Shown: positions 1 to 10,735 of the stretch, one piece after another
Layout: every line of letters starts with the position of its first letter
How positions within the stretch are numbered: the first letter of the stretch is position 1
From: an uncultured Prochlorococcus sp.
GTDB lineage: Bacteria; Cyanobacteriota; Cyanobacteriia; PCC-6307; Cyanobiaceae
NCBI GenBank assembly: GCA_902624105.1
Contig: CACNWH010000001.1
Location: 62,001-126,000, forward strand
DNA length: 64,000 nt
Reading direction: 5' to 3'
Notes under the pieces: generated by a model
What the model saw: only the letters and a program-made list of their open reading frames with translations
Database searches by the model: none
Told to the model about the DNA's origin: nothing
Made by a program: the position numbers and the translations under genes

Positions 1-2
1 TA

Positions 3-194
3 AAAATTCGTTTAAAAGATCAAATGTGTAATGGAGTGAGATGGCGTGAAACAATGGATTTAATTAAAGAGCAAGGTAAAGATATTCATCTCGTTGAGAT
101 CGGCCCTTCTAATGTTCTTGGAGGACTGGCTAAGCGACATTTAAAAAATATTATGATTAGTCAAGTATCATCGGCTAAAGAAATTACTTATTAA
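3..194 (+). CDS. fabD: Malonyl-CoA:ACP transacylase, C-terminal fragment (start lies before the window)
   Basis: Open frame from the window edge: KIRLKDQMCNGVRWRETMDLIKEQGKDIHLVEIGPSNVLGGLAKRHLKN..., typical FabD C-terminus; directly upstream of plsC. Confidence 0.8.
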   Translation, partial: KIRLKDQMCNGVRWRETMDLIKEQGKDIHLVEIGPSNVLGGLAKRHLKNIMISQVSSAKEITY

Positions 195-198
195 CTTT

Positions 199-819
199 AT
201 GGGTTATTTGTTTATTAATAAAATTACTTATCAATTTATTAGCAATTTTATAGTTTTTCCTATTTTTAAATTTTTATTTCGTGGAGAATTAGATGGAGCT
301 AATAATATTCCTGATGAAAACTCATTCATTCTTGTTTCCAATCATGGTTCTTTGCTAGATCCTCCATTTTTAGGCCATGCATTAGGAAGAAAAGTATCCT
401 TTATGGCAAAGCAAGAATTATTTCGCATACCTGTTCTTTCACAAATTATTAGAGCATGTGGAGCTTATCCAGTTAAAAGAGGTTTAGTTGATAAAAGTTC
501 AATTATCGAGGCATCCAAAAAACTAATTAATAATGAAATTATTGGTATTTTTATTGATGGCACTAGACAAAAAGACGGATTTGTAAATAATCCTAAAAAT
601 GGTGCAGCCTTAATAGCTTCAAAAACAAAGAAATTATTATTACCAGTTGCAATAATAAATTCTCATAGATTGGTGAGATTTAAATTTTTTCTACCTTACT
701 TTAATAAAGTCATAATTAGAATAGGTAAACCAATTAATTATCCGTTAAGTACCTCAAAGGCGGATATAACTGAAATAACAATAAAACTGAGAAATGAAAT
801 TAATTTTTTATTAGATTAA
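199..819 (+). CDS. plsC: 1-acyl-sn-glycerol-3-phosphate acyltransferase
   Basis: NHGSLLDPPFLG (NHxxxxD motif) and FIDGTRQKDG acyltransferase motifs. Confidence 0.88.
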   Translation: MGYLFINKITYQFISNFIVFPIFKFLFRGELDGANNIPDENSFILVSNHGSLLDPPFLGHALGRKVSFMAKQELFRIPVLSQIIRACGAYPVKRGLVDKSSIIEASKKLINNEIIGIFIDGTRQKDGFVNNPKNGAALIASKTKKLLLPVAIINSHRLVRFKFFLPYFNKVIIRIGKPINYPLSTSKADITEITIKLRNEINFLLD

Positions 820-1472
820 TTAACTGGTTCTATAGGGTAAATAGGTAATACATTTTTCCAATGATTTTGGATTAGATTTTTATGGTTTCTGGCAGATGAT
901 TCTAGTAGCTGTTTTAGCTCATCTGCAATATCATATTCGGCCTCAAAGAATAGCTCTGCTCCTGTGAAATCTTTATACAGTTTGGGACTAATTACCTCTT
1001 CAATATATAAATTTGAATTTAATTTGTCCAAAATATTTATTCTGTATTTACCAGCTATATAGCCTCTAGTCTTTAATCTTTTTATAATCCAGAAATTTTT
1101 ATTATTCTCTAAAATGTCATTCTTAATAGCAATTCTTTTTGCCATAATTTTAAAAGAACTATATTTATCTAGAGGACAATTTAGCTGTTGAGAAATTGCT
1201 CTTGCACAAACAACAATCTGACGAGAAGCATTAAAGTTTGCTGGCCCTATACTTACAGAAATCCTTGCGATAGAGGCAAATTGCTTGTTTCTTAAGAATT
1301 CAGCCAAGGTGCTTATTAAATTTTGTGATAGATCTTTATTTAATTTTTTTATAAAAAAGTTATCTTTAATAGTTGTATTTTTTAAATCTTTATAACCAAA
1401 ACCAAAAAAATCATTTGTGCTGTGAATTGCAAGTATAAATTTATTATTATCACTATTTTGCGTAGGCAGCAT
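816..1472 (-). CDS. tsaB: tRNA threonylcarbamoyladenosine biosynthesis protein TsaB-like (YeaZ/M22 family)
   Basis: Size, ILAIHSTNDFFGFG N-terminus, RISVSIGPANF motif, PIYPIEPVN C-terminus. Confidence 0.7.
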   Translation of the reverse strand: MLPTQNSDNNKFILAIHSTNDFFGFGYKDLKNTTIKDNFFIKKLNKDLSQNLISTLAEFLRNKQFASIARISVSIGPANFNASRQIVVCARAISQQLNCPLDKYSSFKIMAKRIAIKNDILENNKNFWIIKRLKTRGYIAGKYRINILDKLNSNLYIEEVISPKLYKDFTGAELFFEAEYDIADELKQLLESSARNHKNLIQNHWKNVLPIYPIEPVN

Positions 1473-1681
1473 TTTACTTTTTAAATTTTTATCTAAAATT
1501 TATTCTTAGATGCAACTAACTTGTTTGGCACATAGAATATAAATATTATAAAAAATTAGTGAATTAATTTTATTTTCCTTTATTTTAGTAAATATGACAT
1601 ATATTGCTTTAAGTTGAATATTAATAATTATTTGTATAGTGATTTATCTTTCTAATTTTTTAATTAAGCAATCAAGTAAAA

Positions 1682-2923
1682 ATGGAAATAAAAAAAAGTC
1701 TTAATGATCAAAATTTATCAATACAACATTCTTTAATAGTTTCTAAGATTAAAGATAAAATAAAAAAATATCAAAATTTAGTCAATATTGTATCTGAATT
1801 ACCGAGTGGATCAATTCTTGTCGGTGGTTATATAAGAGATCTTATATTGGATAGGATAAGTCCCTATCCTGATATTGATATTGTTGTACCAAATAAATCT
1901 ATAGAGATAGGAAAAAATATTGCAGAAAAATTTTCTGGTAAATTTTTATTACTTGATCCAAATAGAAACATTGTAAGAATTATATTTACAGATTTTGTTT
2001 TTGACATAGCAAATCAAACACATGAATTATTAACTGAGGATTTAAACAGTAGAGATTTCACAATTAACTCTATAGCATTTTCATTTGATAATGAAAAATT
2101 AATAGATCCAGCGAATGGAATATATGATTTAAATAATTCTTTATTAAGGACTCTCCGTAATGAAAATCTTCTGTATGATCCTCTAAGAATATTAAGGTGT
2201 TTTCGTTTTGTATCAGAGTTAAATTTTCATATTGAACCTCATATGATTGAATTTATTAAATTAAATAAATATTATCTGAAAGCAGTTTCTGTAGAAAGAA
2301 TTCAGTATGAATTAAAAAAAATTGTTTACGGTAAGGAAGCTTTTAAGACTGTTGAATTACTTAATAAAATAAAGATGTTTGATTGGATTCAATCGTATGA
2401 AAATAATCATTCAAATAGCTTAATGTTTATAAATTTTGATAATTTTTTACAAGATGAAATTGATAAATTTTTCCCAATAGCTTATTTAAAAGAGTTATTG
2501 AAAAAGCCTGTTATTACAAAATTTAAATTTAGTAAGTCTGATACATTTGCTATTAATTCTTTAAGAAGATGGAGCGAAAAACTTAAAAAAAAGTCGATAC
2601 TGAATTTTACAGAAATTGAAAGATACGAGTTGCATAAAGACTTAGAAATGATTTTACCTGCATTTATTCTGTATTTGCCAAAAAAATTTCATAAAGAATG
2701 GTTAGAACGGTGGCGAAATAAAGAAGATAAATTATTTCATCCAAGAATTTATATCAATGGTAATCAACTAAAAAATATTGTTGATATTGAAGATGGTCCC
2801 TTGCTGGGAGATTTACTTAATTACCTTTCTAGGGAATTCGCCTATGAAAGACTCAATAATTTTGATGAAGCAATTTATAAAGCTAAGGGATGGTTTCAAC
2901 AAAATGCGCCAAAATGTGATTAA
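1682..2923 (+). CDS. tRNA nucleotidyltransferase / poly(A) polymerase family
   Basis: LVGGYIRDLILDR...PDIDIVV nucleotidyltransferase motif; RDFTINSIAF; DPLRILRCFRF. Confidence 0.9.
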   Translation: MEIKKSLNDQNLSIQHSLIVSKIKDKIKKYQNLVNIVSELPSGSILVGGYIRDLILDRISPYPDIDIVVPNKSIEIGKNIAEKFSGKFLLLDPNRNIVRIIFTDFVFDIANQTHELLTEDLNSRDFTINSIAFSFDNEKLIDPANGIYDLNNSLLRTLRNENLLYDPLRILRCFRFVSELNFHIEPHMIEFIKLNKYYLKAVSVERIQYELKKIVYGKEAFKTVELLNKIKMFDWIQSYENNHSNSLMFINFDNFLQDEIDKFFPIAYLKELLKKPVITKFKFSKSDTFAINSLRRWSEKLKKKSILNFTEIERYELHKDLEMILPAFILYLPKKFHKEWLERWRNKEDKLFHPRIYINGNQLKNIVDIEDGPLLGDLLNYLSREFAYERLNNFDEAIYKAKGWFQQNAPKCD

Positions 2924-2977
2924 ATACACATAGTCAACTTTGTTTTTTTTATTTAGATCCAAATTATTTTTAAATTT

Positions 2978-3391
2978 ATGGGCATTCGTATTTACATTGG
3001 AAATTTACCAAAAGGTTTTAATCCAAAAGAATTTGATAGTGTACTTAAGTCACTTGAAGAAGATATAAGATTTAAACCTGTATTAGACAAAGAAACTAAA
3101 GAATGTAGAGGATTTGGTTTCGCAACAGCTAATAATGAGAAAAGTGCAATTTCTCTAATTGAAAAGTTAAATGGATTTGAATTTCAAGGTGCAAAGTTAA
3201 GAGTTGAAAAATCAGAAAAAAAGGATTCCGCATCTAATAAGAAAAATGGAATTAATAAAAATAATAAAAGAAAGAATATCAAGAAAATTGTTCATAGCGA
3301 TGCACCAAATCTTCAGTCTCCTGACCCAAGATGGGCAGGTGAACTATCAAAATTAAAAGATTTACTTGCTAATCAAAAAGCACCAGCCTAA
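2978..3391 (+). CDS. RRM-type RNA-binding protein with a basic C-terminal tail
   Basis: RNP-2-like IYIGNLP and RNP-1-like CRGFGFATA; Lys/Asn-rich tail. Confidence 0.9.
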   Translation: MGIRIYIGNLPKGFNPKEFDSVLKSLEEDIRFKPVLDKETKECRGFGFATANNEKSAISLIEKLNGFEFQGAKLRVEKSEKKDSASNKKNGINKNNKRKNIKKIVHSDAPNLQSPDPRWAGELSKLKDLLANQKAPA

Positions 3392-4300
3392 TTACTTAAA
3401 TCTAGAAATTAGGAATGAGATTGGAACCTCAAAAGCCTTTATGGTCTTATTAACATAAGCTCTATTGTTAAAAACGTCATAATCTAGATTTTCTATAGAA
3501 TTTAAAATTTTTCTATAAAGTCTTAAAGATGTCCATACAGGCCAGCGTGCATCTGCTGAAAGCCACTTTATTCCCTCTTCTGAAGTCTTAAACCACTCTC
3601 TGGCTCTGTTGAGTTGAAAAGCCATTAAATTTTTCCACTGTTTATTGATTTTTCCCGACAACAATTCTTCTTCTGAATATCCAAATTGTTTGATCTCATC
3701 TTGAGGAAGATATATTCTTCCTCTCTGTCTATCTTCTCCAACATCCCTCAAGATATTTGTTAATTGATTAGCAATGCCTAGTGCTATAGCAGCTTCAGAA
3801 ATATCAGGAACTTCTATCCATGATGCAGCTTCATAAAAAGCATCTATACCCATAACATTTTGTGTCATTAGCCCAACTGTGCCTGCAACTCTATAGCAAT
3901 AAAGTTTTAGTTCATCAAAATTTTTATATCTAAATTTAGTTAAATCCATCCTTTGTCCTGCAATCATGTCCAAGTATGGGTCAATAGTTTGAGGATATTT
4001 TTCTAATGTATCTACCAGAACTGCATCTAAATCTGTTTTAACAATGCCTTTAAAAATATCTTTTGTGTTTTCTTCCCATGAATTTAAATCATCTGAAAGT
4101 TCTTCTTCTGACTTTTTAAGAGCTTCTTGACTATCCATTAATTCATCAGTTCTTCTACACCAAACATAAATTGCCCAAATAGCTTTTCTTTTCTCATAAG
4201 GCAGTAATAAAGTCCCTAAATAAAAAGTTTTAGCCCATTGTTGAGTTTCCTTTCTGCATATTTCATATGCATCTTCAAGATTATTGAATGATTTTTTCAA
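3392..4300 (-). CDS. crtB: Phytoene synthase
   Basis: Squalene/phytoene synthase motifs RRTDELMD and NILRDVGEDRQRGRIYLPQDE; adjacent to crtP. Confidence 0.95.
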   Translation of the reverse strand: MKKSFNNLEDAYEICRKETQQWAKTFYLGTLLLPYEKRKAIWAIYVWCRRTDELMDSQEALKKSEEELSDDLNSWEENTKDIFKGIVKTDLDAVLVDTLEKYPQTIDPYLDMIAGQRMDLTKFRYKNFDELKLYCYRVAGTVGLMTQNVMGIDAFYEAASWIEVPDISEAAIALGIANQLTNILRDVGEDRQRGRIYLPQDEIKQFGYSEEELLSGKINKQWKNLMAFQLNRAREWFKTSEEGIKWLSADARWPVWTSLRLYRKILNSIENLDYDVFNNRAYVNKTIKAFEVPISFLISRFK

Positions 4301-4344
4301 AAAATTTCTATTAATTAATTACTACTTAATTTATCTTATATTTC

Positions 4345-5769
<1,425 letters not shown>

Positions 5770-5821
5770 TTATCCTAAAGTTAAAGCATTATAATTTTTT
5801 TTGTTGCATTTTTTTAAAATT

Positions 5822-6169
5822 ATGGAAAATATGCTTATTAAATCCACAACTAGACATGTAAGGATTTTTACGGCTGATGTGATTAATAGAGAGTTAAAAT
5901 TTGATCCAAATAAGCTTACCATTGATGTTGATCCTGATAATGAGTTTTTATGGAATGAGGAAAGTTTGCAAAAGATAAATGAAAAATTTAATAATCTCGT
6001 AAAAGAGAGAGCTGGAAAAAATTTAGATGATTATGAACTTCGTAAAATTGGTTCAGAAATTGAAGGTTTAATTAAAGTTTTGCTTCAGCAAGGCTTATTA
6101 AGCTATAACCCCGAATGTAGAGTAATGAATTATTCAATGGGATTACCAAAAACTAAAGAACAATTGTGA
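5822..6169 (+). CDS. ndhM: NAD(P)H-quinone oxidoreductase subunit M (ATG at 5822 preferred over the TTG at 5801)
   Basis: [16 protein letters not shown] and [20 protein letters not shown], NdhM-like. Confidence 0.85.
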   Translation: MENMLIKSTTRHVRIFTADVINRELKFDPNKLTIDVDPDNEFLWNEESLQKINEKFNNLVKERAGKNLDDYELRKIGSEIEGLIKVLLQQGLLSYNPECRVMNYSMGLPKTKEQL

Positions 6170-6786
6170 ATAGATTTTCTGATAGACGTCCTAGAAGTAA
6201 TTCAAGGAGGCGTCCTTATCCCTCAAACAATCCAAATTTAGATGATTATTCCAATCGAAGGAAAAGATTGCCATCTTCGCAGAAAGAACCTATTACTTTT
6301 AATACGGGAACTATTGCTGTACTTGCTGGTGTTTTAATACTTGGTGTAGGTATAGGCAGTGCTATTACTAGTACAACAGATGGTGGGCAAGGCAATATAG
6401 CTAGTCAGCAACAGCTTGATATGGCTGTTCCTGACCCAGAATTCTGTAGACAATGGGGAGCTAGTGCATTTGTTATCGATGTTGAAATGTATACAACTTT
6501 AAATCCCTCAACAAGCTTTGTTACTCAACCTGCATTACAGCCAGGATGCGTTATTAGAAGGGAGAATTGGACTGTATTACAAAAACAAGGGGCTATTAGT
6601 AATGAAGACGTTAGAGAATGTAAACAGAGGATGAATACTTTTGCTTATATAGGATCAATACGTGATAAGCCTATTGTTAAATGTGTATATCAAACTGATG
6701 TAAAGGAAAATAAATTTATTATCAAGGGAGATGGTCAAGCTGAAGATGGAGGAATAGGTATTAATAAAGAGGCTTCTCAATTTTAA
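6166..6786 (+). CDS. Conserved cyanobacterial single-TM protein (DUF3172-like)
   Basis: GTG start overlapping the ndhM stop by 4 nt; Arg-rich N-terminus, one TM segment, then [14 protein letters not shown] and Cys-containing C-terminal domain. Confidence 0.75.
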   Translation: MNRFSDRRPRSNSRRRPYPSNNPNLDDYSNRRKRLPSSQKEPITFNTGTIAVLAGVLILGVGIGSAITSTTDGGQGNIASQQQLDMAVPDPEFCRQWGASAFVIDVEMYTTLNPSTSFVTQPALQPGCVIRRENWTVLQKQGAISNEDVRECKQRMNTFAYIGSIRDKPIVKCVYQTDVKENKFIIKGDGQAEDGGIGINKEASQF

Positions 6787-6788
6787 GT

Positions 6789-7721
6789 TTATTTATTTTT
6801 GAAACTTGAGAATTGAGGTAGTATATCTTTTTTAAAGGCTTTTGAAGCTTTTGAAGTGTATCTTGATGGATTAGTGATGAGTTTAAGCTCTCTTTTTACT
6901 CCTAAATCAGTAATTGAAGGCTTATGGATAGTGCCTGAGGCTAGTTCTCTTTCGATTGAAACTACTGGAAGGAAAGCCGCTCCAAGGCCAGACTGAACAG
7001 CATTTTTAATTGCTTCTAATGAATTTAATTCCATTTCAATCTTAAGTCTTTGTATATCTAGGCCTGAATTTTTAAGAAGTTCATCAACAACTTTTCTTGT
7101 GGTTGATTGAGAATCAAGCGTCACAAAACTTAGTGTATATAAATCTTCCTTAACGAGTTCTTTTTCTTTGGAAAGTCTATGTTTTGATGGCAAAACTAAT
7201 GCAAGTTCATCCGTTGCATAAGGTGTTATGTGTAAAAGATTCTCTAACTCAGGTGGTAATTGACCTCCAATTATTCCTAAATCAATTTGACCATTAGCGA
7301 CACTCCATCCTGTTCTCCTTGTACTGTGAACCTGAAGTTGAACCGAAACATCTGGATATTTCTGCCGAAAAAGACCTATCATTCTTGGCATTAAATAAGT
7401 ACCAGTTGTTTGGCTTGCCCCGATTATTAAAGTACCTCCTTTGAGGCTATTTAAATCTTCCACAGCTTTGCAAGCTTCATCGCATTGATTAAGTATCCTT
7501 TGACAATATTCGAGTAATATTTGACCTGCTTCCGTTAAAAGAGCTTTTCTTCCTCCTCTATCAAAAATTGTAATGTTAAGCTGTTTCTCAAGATTTTGAA
7601 TTTGTAAACTAACTGCAGGTTGAGTAATAAATAACAAATTTGCAGCTTTTTTAAAACTACCCTGTTCTGCAATAGCTTTTAATATTCTTAATTGATCAAG
7701 TGTAAATGGTAGCTCAGGCAT
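6789..7721 (-). CDS. LysR-family transcriptional regulator (RbcR/Ycf30-like)
   Basis: N-terminal [46 protein letters not shown]; LysR substrate domain. Confidence 0.88.
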   Translation of the reverse strand: MPELPFTLDQLRILKAIAEQGSFKKAANLLFITQPAVSLQIQNLEKQLNITIFDRGGRKALLTEAGQILLEYCQRILNQCDEACKAVEDLNSLKGGTLIIGASQTTGTYLMPRMIGLFRQKYPDVSVQLQVHSTRRTGWSVANGQIDLGIIGGQLPPELENLLHITPYATDELALVLPSKHRLSKEKELVKEDLYTLSFVTLDSQSTTRKVVDELLKNSGLDIQRLKIEMELNSLEAIKNAVQSGLGAAFLPVVSIERELASGTIHKPSITDLGVKRELKLITNPSRYTSKASKAFKKDILPQFSSFKNK

Positions 7722-7809
7722 CCAAATGCCAAAATATATATTAAAAGTTTAATACTTAGCTGAAATATTGTTAATAATAAATTATAAATAATTGTTAATT
7801 AGAAATTTT

Positions 7810-8559
7810 ATGGAAGCTCACAAAACTTCATTAGTGGTTTTCATATTAATTGTAATTTTTGCAGTAATCCATAGTGGGGGGGCTGCTTTAAGAAATAAGG
7901 CTGAATTGATCATGGGACCAAGATTATGGAGGCTTATTTTCGTCTCATTAAGTTTACCTTCAGCAATTATCTTAATTGGTTATTTTTTGACACATAGATA
8001 TGATGGAATAAGGTTATGGAATTTACAGGGAAATACCTTTGTTTTTTATATTGTTTGGTCTTTAACAGCAATTAGTTTTATTTTTTTATATCCAGCAACT
8101 TATAATTTATTAGAAATCCCTTCGGTTCAAAAACCAAAAGTAAGAATTTACAGTACTGGGATAATGCGAGTTACACGTCATCCTCAAGCGATAGGTCAAA
8201 TAATATGGTGTATCGCTCACTCATTATGGATTGGGACTTCTTTTACTTTGGTAACATCTTTTGGTTTGATATGTCATCATTTGTTTGCTATTTGGCATGG
8301 TGATAAGAGATTAGAATTTAAATTTGGTGAAGAATTTTATCAATTCAGAGACAGTACATCAGTTATCCCATTTTTAGCGATCATTGAAGGGAGACAAATA
8401 TTTAAATTTAGAGAGTATTTAAAATTCTCTCAGCTAGGTATTTTTATTGCAATTATTGTAATTTGGACTTCACACAAATATATAAATATTGCCGTAATGC
8501 AATTTAATTCATCTTTTTTGTCTGAATTTCTTGATTGGCAGTTTAAAATTAATCTATAA
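7810..8559 (+). CDS. NnrU-domain membrane protein, probable 15-cis-zeta-carotene isomerase (Z-ISO-like)
   Basis: Multiple TM segments and RVTRHPQAIGQIIWCIAHSLWIGTSF, resembling Z-ISO; ATG at 7810 is an alternative to the track start at 7792. Confidence 0.8.
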   Translation: MEAHKTSLVVFILIVIFAVIHSGGAALRNKAELIMGPRLWRLIFVSLSLPSAIILIGYFLTHRYDGIRLWNLQGNTFVFYIVWSLTAISFIFLYPATYNLLEIPSVQKPKVRIYSTGIMRVTRHPQAIGQIIWCIAHSLWIGTSFTLVTSFGLICHHLFAIWHGDKRLEFKFGEEFYQFRDSTSVIPFLAIIEGRQIFKFREYLKFSQLGIFIAIIVIWTSHKYINIAVMQFNSSFLSEFLDWQFKINL

Positions 8560-8571
8560 ATAATATTAAAA

Positions 8572-10653
8572 ATGCCTCAAGCTTCTGAAATTGCATGGTT
8601 AATTCCTGTCTTACCTTTAATAGGGGCAGTTATTTCTGGTCTGAGTTTGATAAGTATCAATAAAAAAATAAATAAACTAAGAGAATATGTGGCAATTGGT
8701 TTACTAACATTTGTGGGTGCATCGGCAGTTATTAGTTATAAAGCTTTGTTTGAACAAATTAATGGATATAGATCTATAGAAAAATTATTTGTATGGGCAA
8801 GTGCGGGAGATTTTGAAATACCAATGGGATTCGTCTTAGATCCCTTAGGAAGCGTGATGCTTACATTGGTTACAACAATCACTCTTTTGGTAATGATTTA
8901 TTCACATGGTTATATGGCTCATGATAAGGGCTATGTGAGATTTTTTACTTATTTAGCACTTTTCAGCAGTTCGATGATGGGGCTAATAATAAGTCCAAAT
9001 TTATTGGAAATTTATGTCTTTTGGGAATTAGTTGGTATGTGCTCTTATCTATTAGTAGGTTTTTGGTATGACAGAGATGGAGCTGCTCATGCGGCACAAA
9101 AAGCCTTTGTTGTTAATAGAGTAGGAGATTTTGGGCTTTTATTAGGAATTTTAGGATTATATTGGGCTACAAAGAGTTTTGATTTTAATGATATTGCCTT
9201 AGGAATCTCTCAATCTTTAGCAGATAATTCTTTACCAGGATGGGCAGCGTTATTACTTTGTTTCTTAGTCTTTTTAGGGCCGATGGCAAAATCAGCTCAA
9301 TTCCCCCTTCATGTATGGTTACCAGATGCCATGGAGGGTCCTACGCCTATTTCAGCTTTAATACATGCTGCAACAATGGTCGCAGCGGGAGTATTTTTAG
9401 TTGCTCGACTTGATCCTCTTTATAGTTTATTCCCTTCCATGCAATTTATAATCGCCATGGTTGGAACTATTACTTGTTTCCTTGGAGCATCGATTGCTCT
9501 TACTCAGATGGATTTAAAAAAAGGGTTAGCTTACAGTACAGTTTCACAACTTGGTTATATGATGCTCGCTATGGGATGTGGAGCTCCATTAGCAGGTATT
9601 TTTCACTTAATCACACATGCTTGCTTCAAAGCAATGTTATTCCTAGGATCTGGCTCAGTTATTCATGCAATGGAAGAAGTAGTAGGTCATCAACCTGTCC
9701 TTGCACAAGACATGAGATTAATGGGTGGATTGAGAAAAAAGATGCCTTTTACTTCTATCACTTTTCTAATTGGATGTGTAGCGATAAGTGGAATTCCTCC
9801 CTTGGCTGGATTTTGGAGTAAAGATGAAATTCTTGGTAATGCTTTTGTTTCTTTCCCTGCTTTTTGGTTTATTGGATTTATGACAGCAGGAATGACTGCT
9901 TTTTATATGTTTAGGTTATATTTTCTTACCTTTGAAGGCGATTTTAGAGGTAATGATGAACAATTAAAGGCAACACTAATTTCTGCTGCTGGTTTGAAAT
10001 TTGAGGATGATTCTCATGATAGTGCTGATTCTCCTGAGGATGTAGATATCTCAGGATTTGATCAACATGGAGAATCTCATGAAGAAGTTTTGCATGGAGA
10101 AGTTCATGAATCCCCTTGGTCTATGACATTTCCTTTAGTATTTTTAGCTTTCCCTTCAGTTATTATTGGATTTATGGGCCTACCTTGGGACAATAAGTTT
10201 ATAAAATTATTAGACCCTGAAGAGGCATTAATACTTGCTCAAGAATTTGATTTAAAAGAATTTTTGCCATTAGCAATTGCTTCTGTAGTAATTGCTTCTA
10301 CTGGTATAACAATTGCATATTTAGCTTATTTCGCTCATAAAATAAATTTATCTATTCTTTTTGCTAAAAGATTTCCCTCTATCAATAAATTTTTATCTAA
10401 AAAATGGTATTTAGATGAAATAAATGAAAGAATATTTGTTAAAGGCACAAGAAGGATAGCAAAAGAAATTTTAGAGGTTGATTCAAAAGTTGTAGACGGT
10501 GTAGTTAATTTGACAGGTCTTGTTACTTTAGGGAGTGGTGAAGGATTGAAATATTTTGAAACTGGCCGAGCTCAATTTTATGCACTTATTGTTTTTGGAG
10601 GTGTTATTTTACTTGTTGCAATATTTGGTTTTCAATCTCCACAAGTTGCATAA
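8572..10653 (+). CDS. ndhF: NAD(P)H-quinone oxidoreductase subunit 5
   Basis: Multi-TM; YVFWELVGMCSYLLVGFWYDR, VWLPDAMEGPTPISALIHAATMVAAGVFL, ISGIPPLAGFWSKDEIL. Confidence 0.95.
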   Translation: MPQASEIAWLIPVLPLIGAVISGLSLISINKKINKLREYVAIGLLTFVGASAVISYKALFEQINGYRSIEKLFVWASAGDFEIPMGFVLDPLGSVMLTLVTTITLLVMIYSHGYMAHDKGYVRFFTYLALFSSSMMGLIISPNLLEIYVFWELVGMCSYLLVGFWYDRDGAAHAAQKAFVVNRVGDFGLLLGILGLYWATKSFDFNDIALGISQSLADNSLPGWAALLLCFLVFLGPMAKSAQFPLHVWLPDAMEGPTPISALIHAATMVAAGVFLVARLDPLYSLFPSMQFIIAMVGTITCFLGASIALTQMDLKKGLAYSTVSQLGYMMLAMGCGAPLAGIFHLITHACFKAMLFLGSGSVIHAMEEVVGHQPVLAQDMRLMGGLRKKMPFTSITFLIGCVAISGIPPLAGFWSKDEILGNAFVSFPAFWFIGFMTAGMTAFYMFRLYFLTFEGDFRGNDEQLKATLISAAGLKFEDDSHDSADSPEDVDISGFDQHGESHEEVLHGEVHESPWSMTFPLVFLAFPSVIIGFMGLPWDNKFIKLLDPEEALILAQEFDLKEFLPLAIASVVIASTGITIAYLAYFAHKINLSILFAKRFPSINKFLSKKWYLDEINERIFVKGTRRIAKEILEVDSKVVDGVVNLTGLVTLGSGEGLKYFETGRAQFYALIVFGGVILLVAIFGFQSPQVA

Positions 10654-10735
10654 TTTAGAATTGTGTTTCTTCACACCTATTTGGGTGAAAATTCTGAGAA
10701 TATTTCTAAACTCTAATTATTAATATCTTTGTCAC

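Noticed and set aside
1473-1681. 209-bp gap between tsaB and the tRNA nucleotidyltransferase gene checked for tRNA or small RNA
   Set aside because: Very AT-rich with no cloverleaf, no strong hairpin and no recognisable sRNA motif; probably a divergent promoter
9474-9821. 115-aa ORF in another frame inside ndhF
   Set aside because: Lies wholly within the intact ndhF frame; composition looks like an out-of-frame translation
10661-10690. Resemblance of TTCTTCACACC to the Yfr1 small-RNA core motif
   Set aside because: Does not match the core I remember (ACUCCUCACACC) and lacks the flanking stems and terminator
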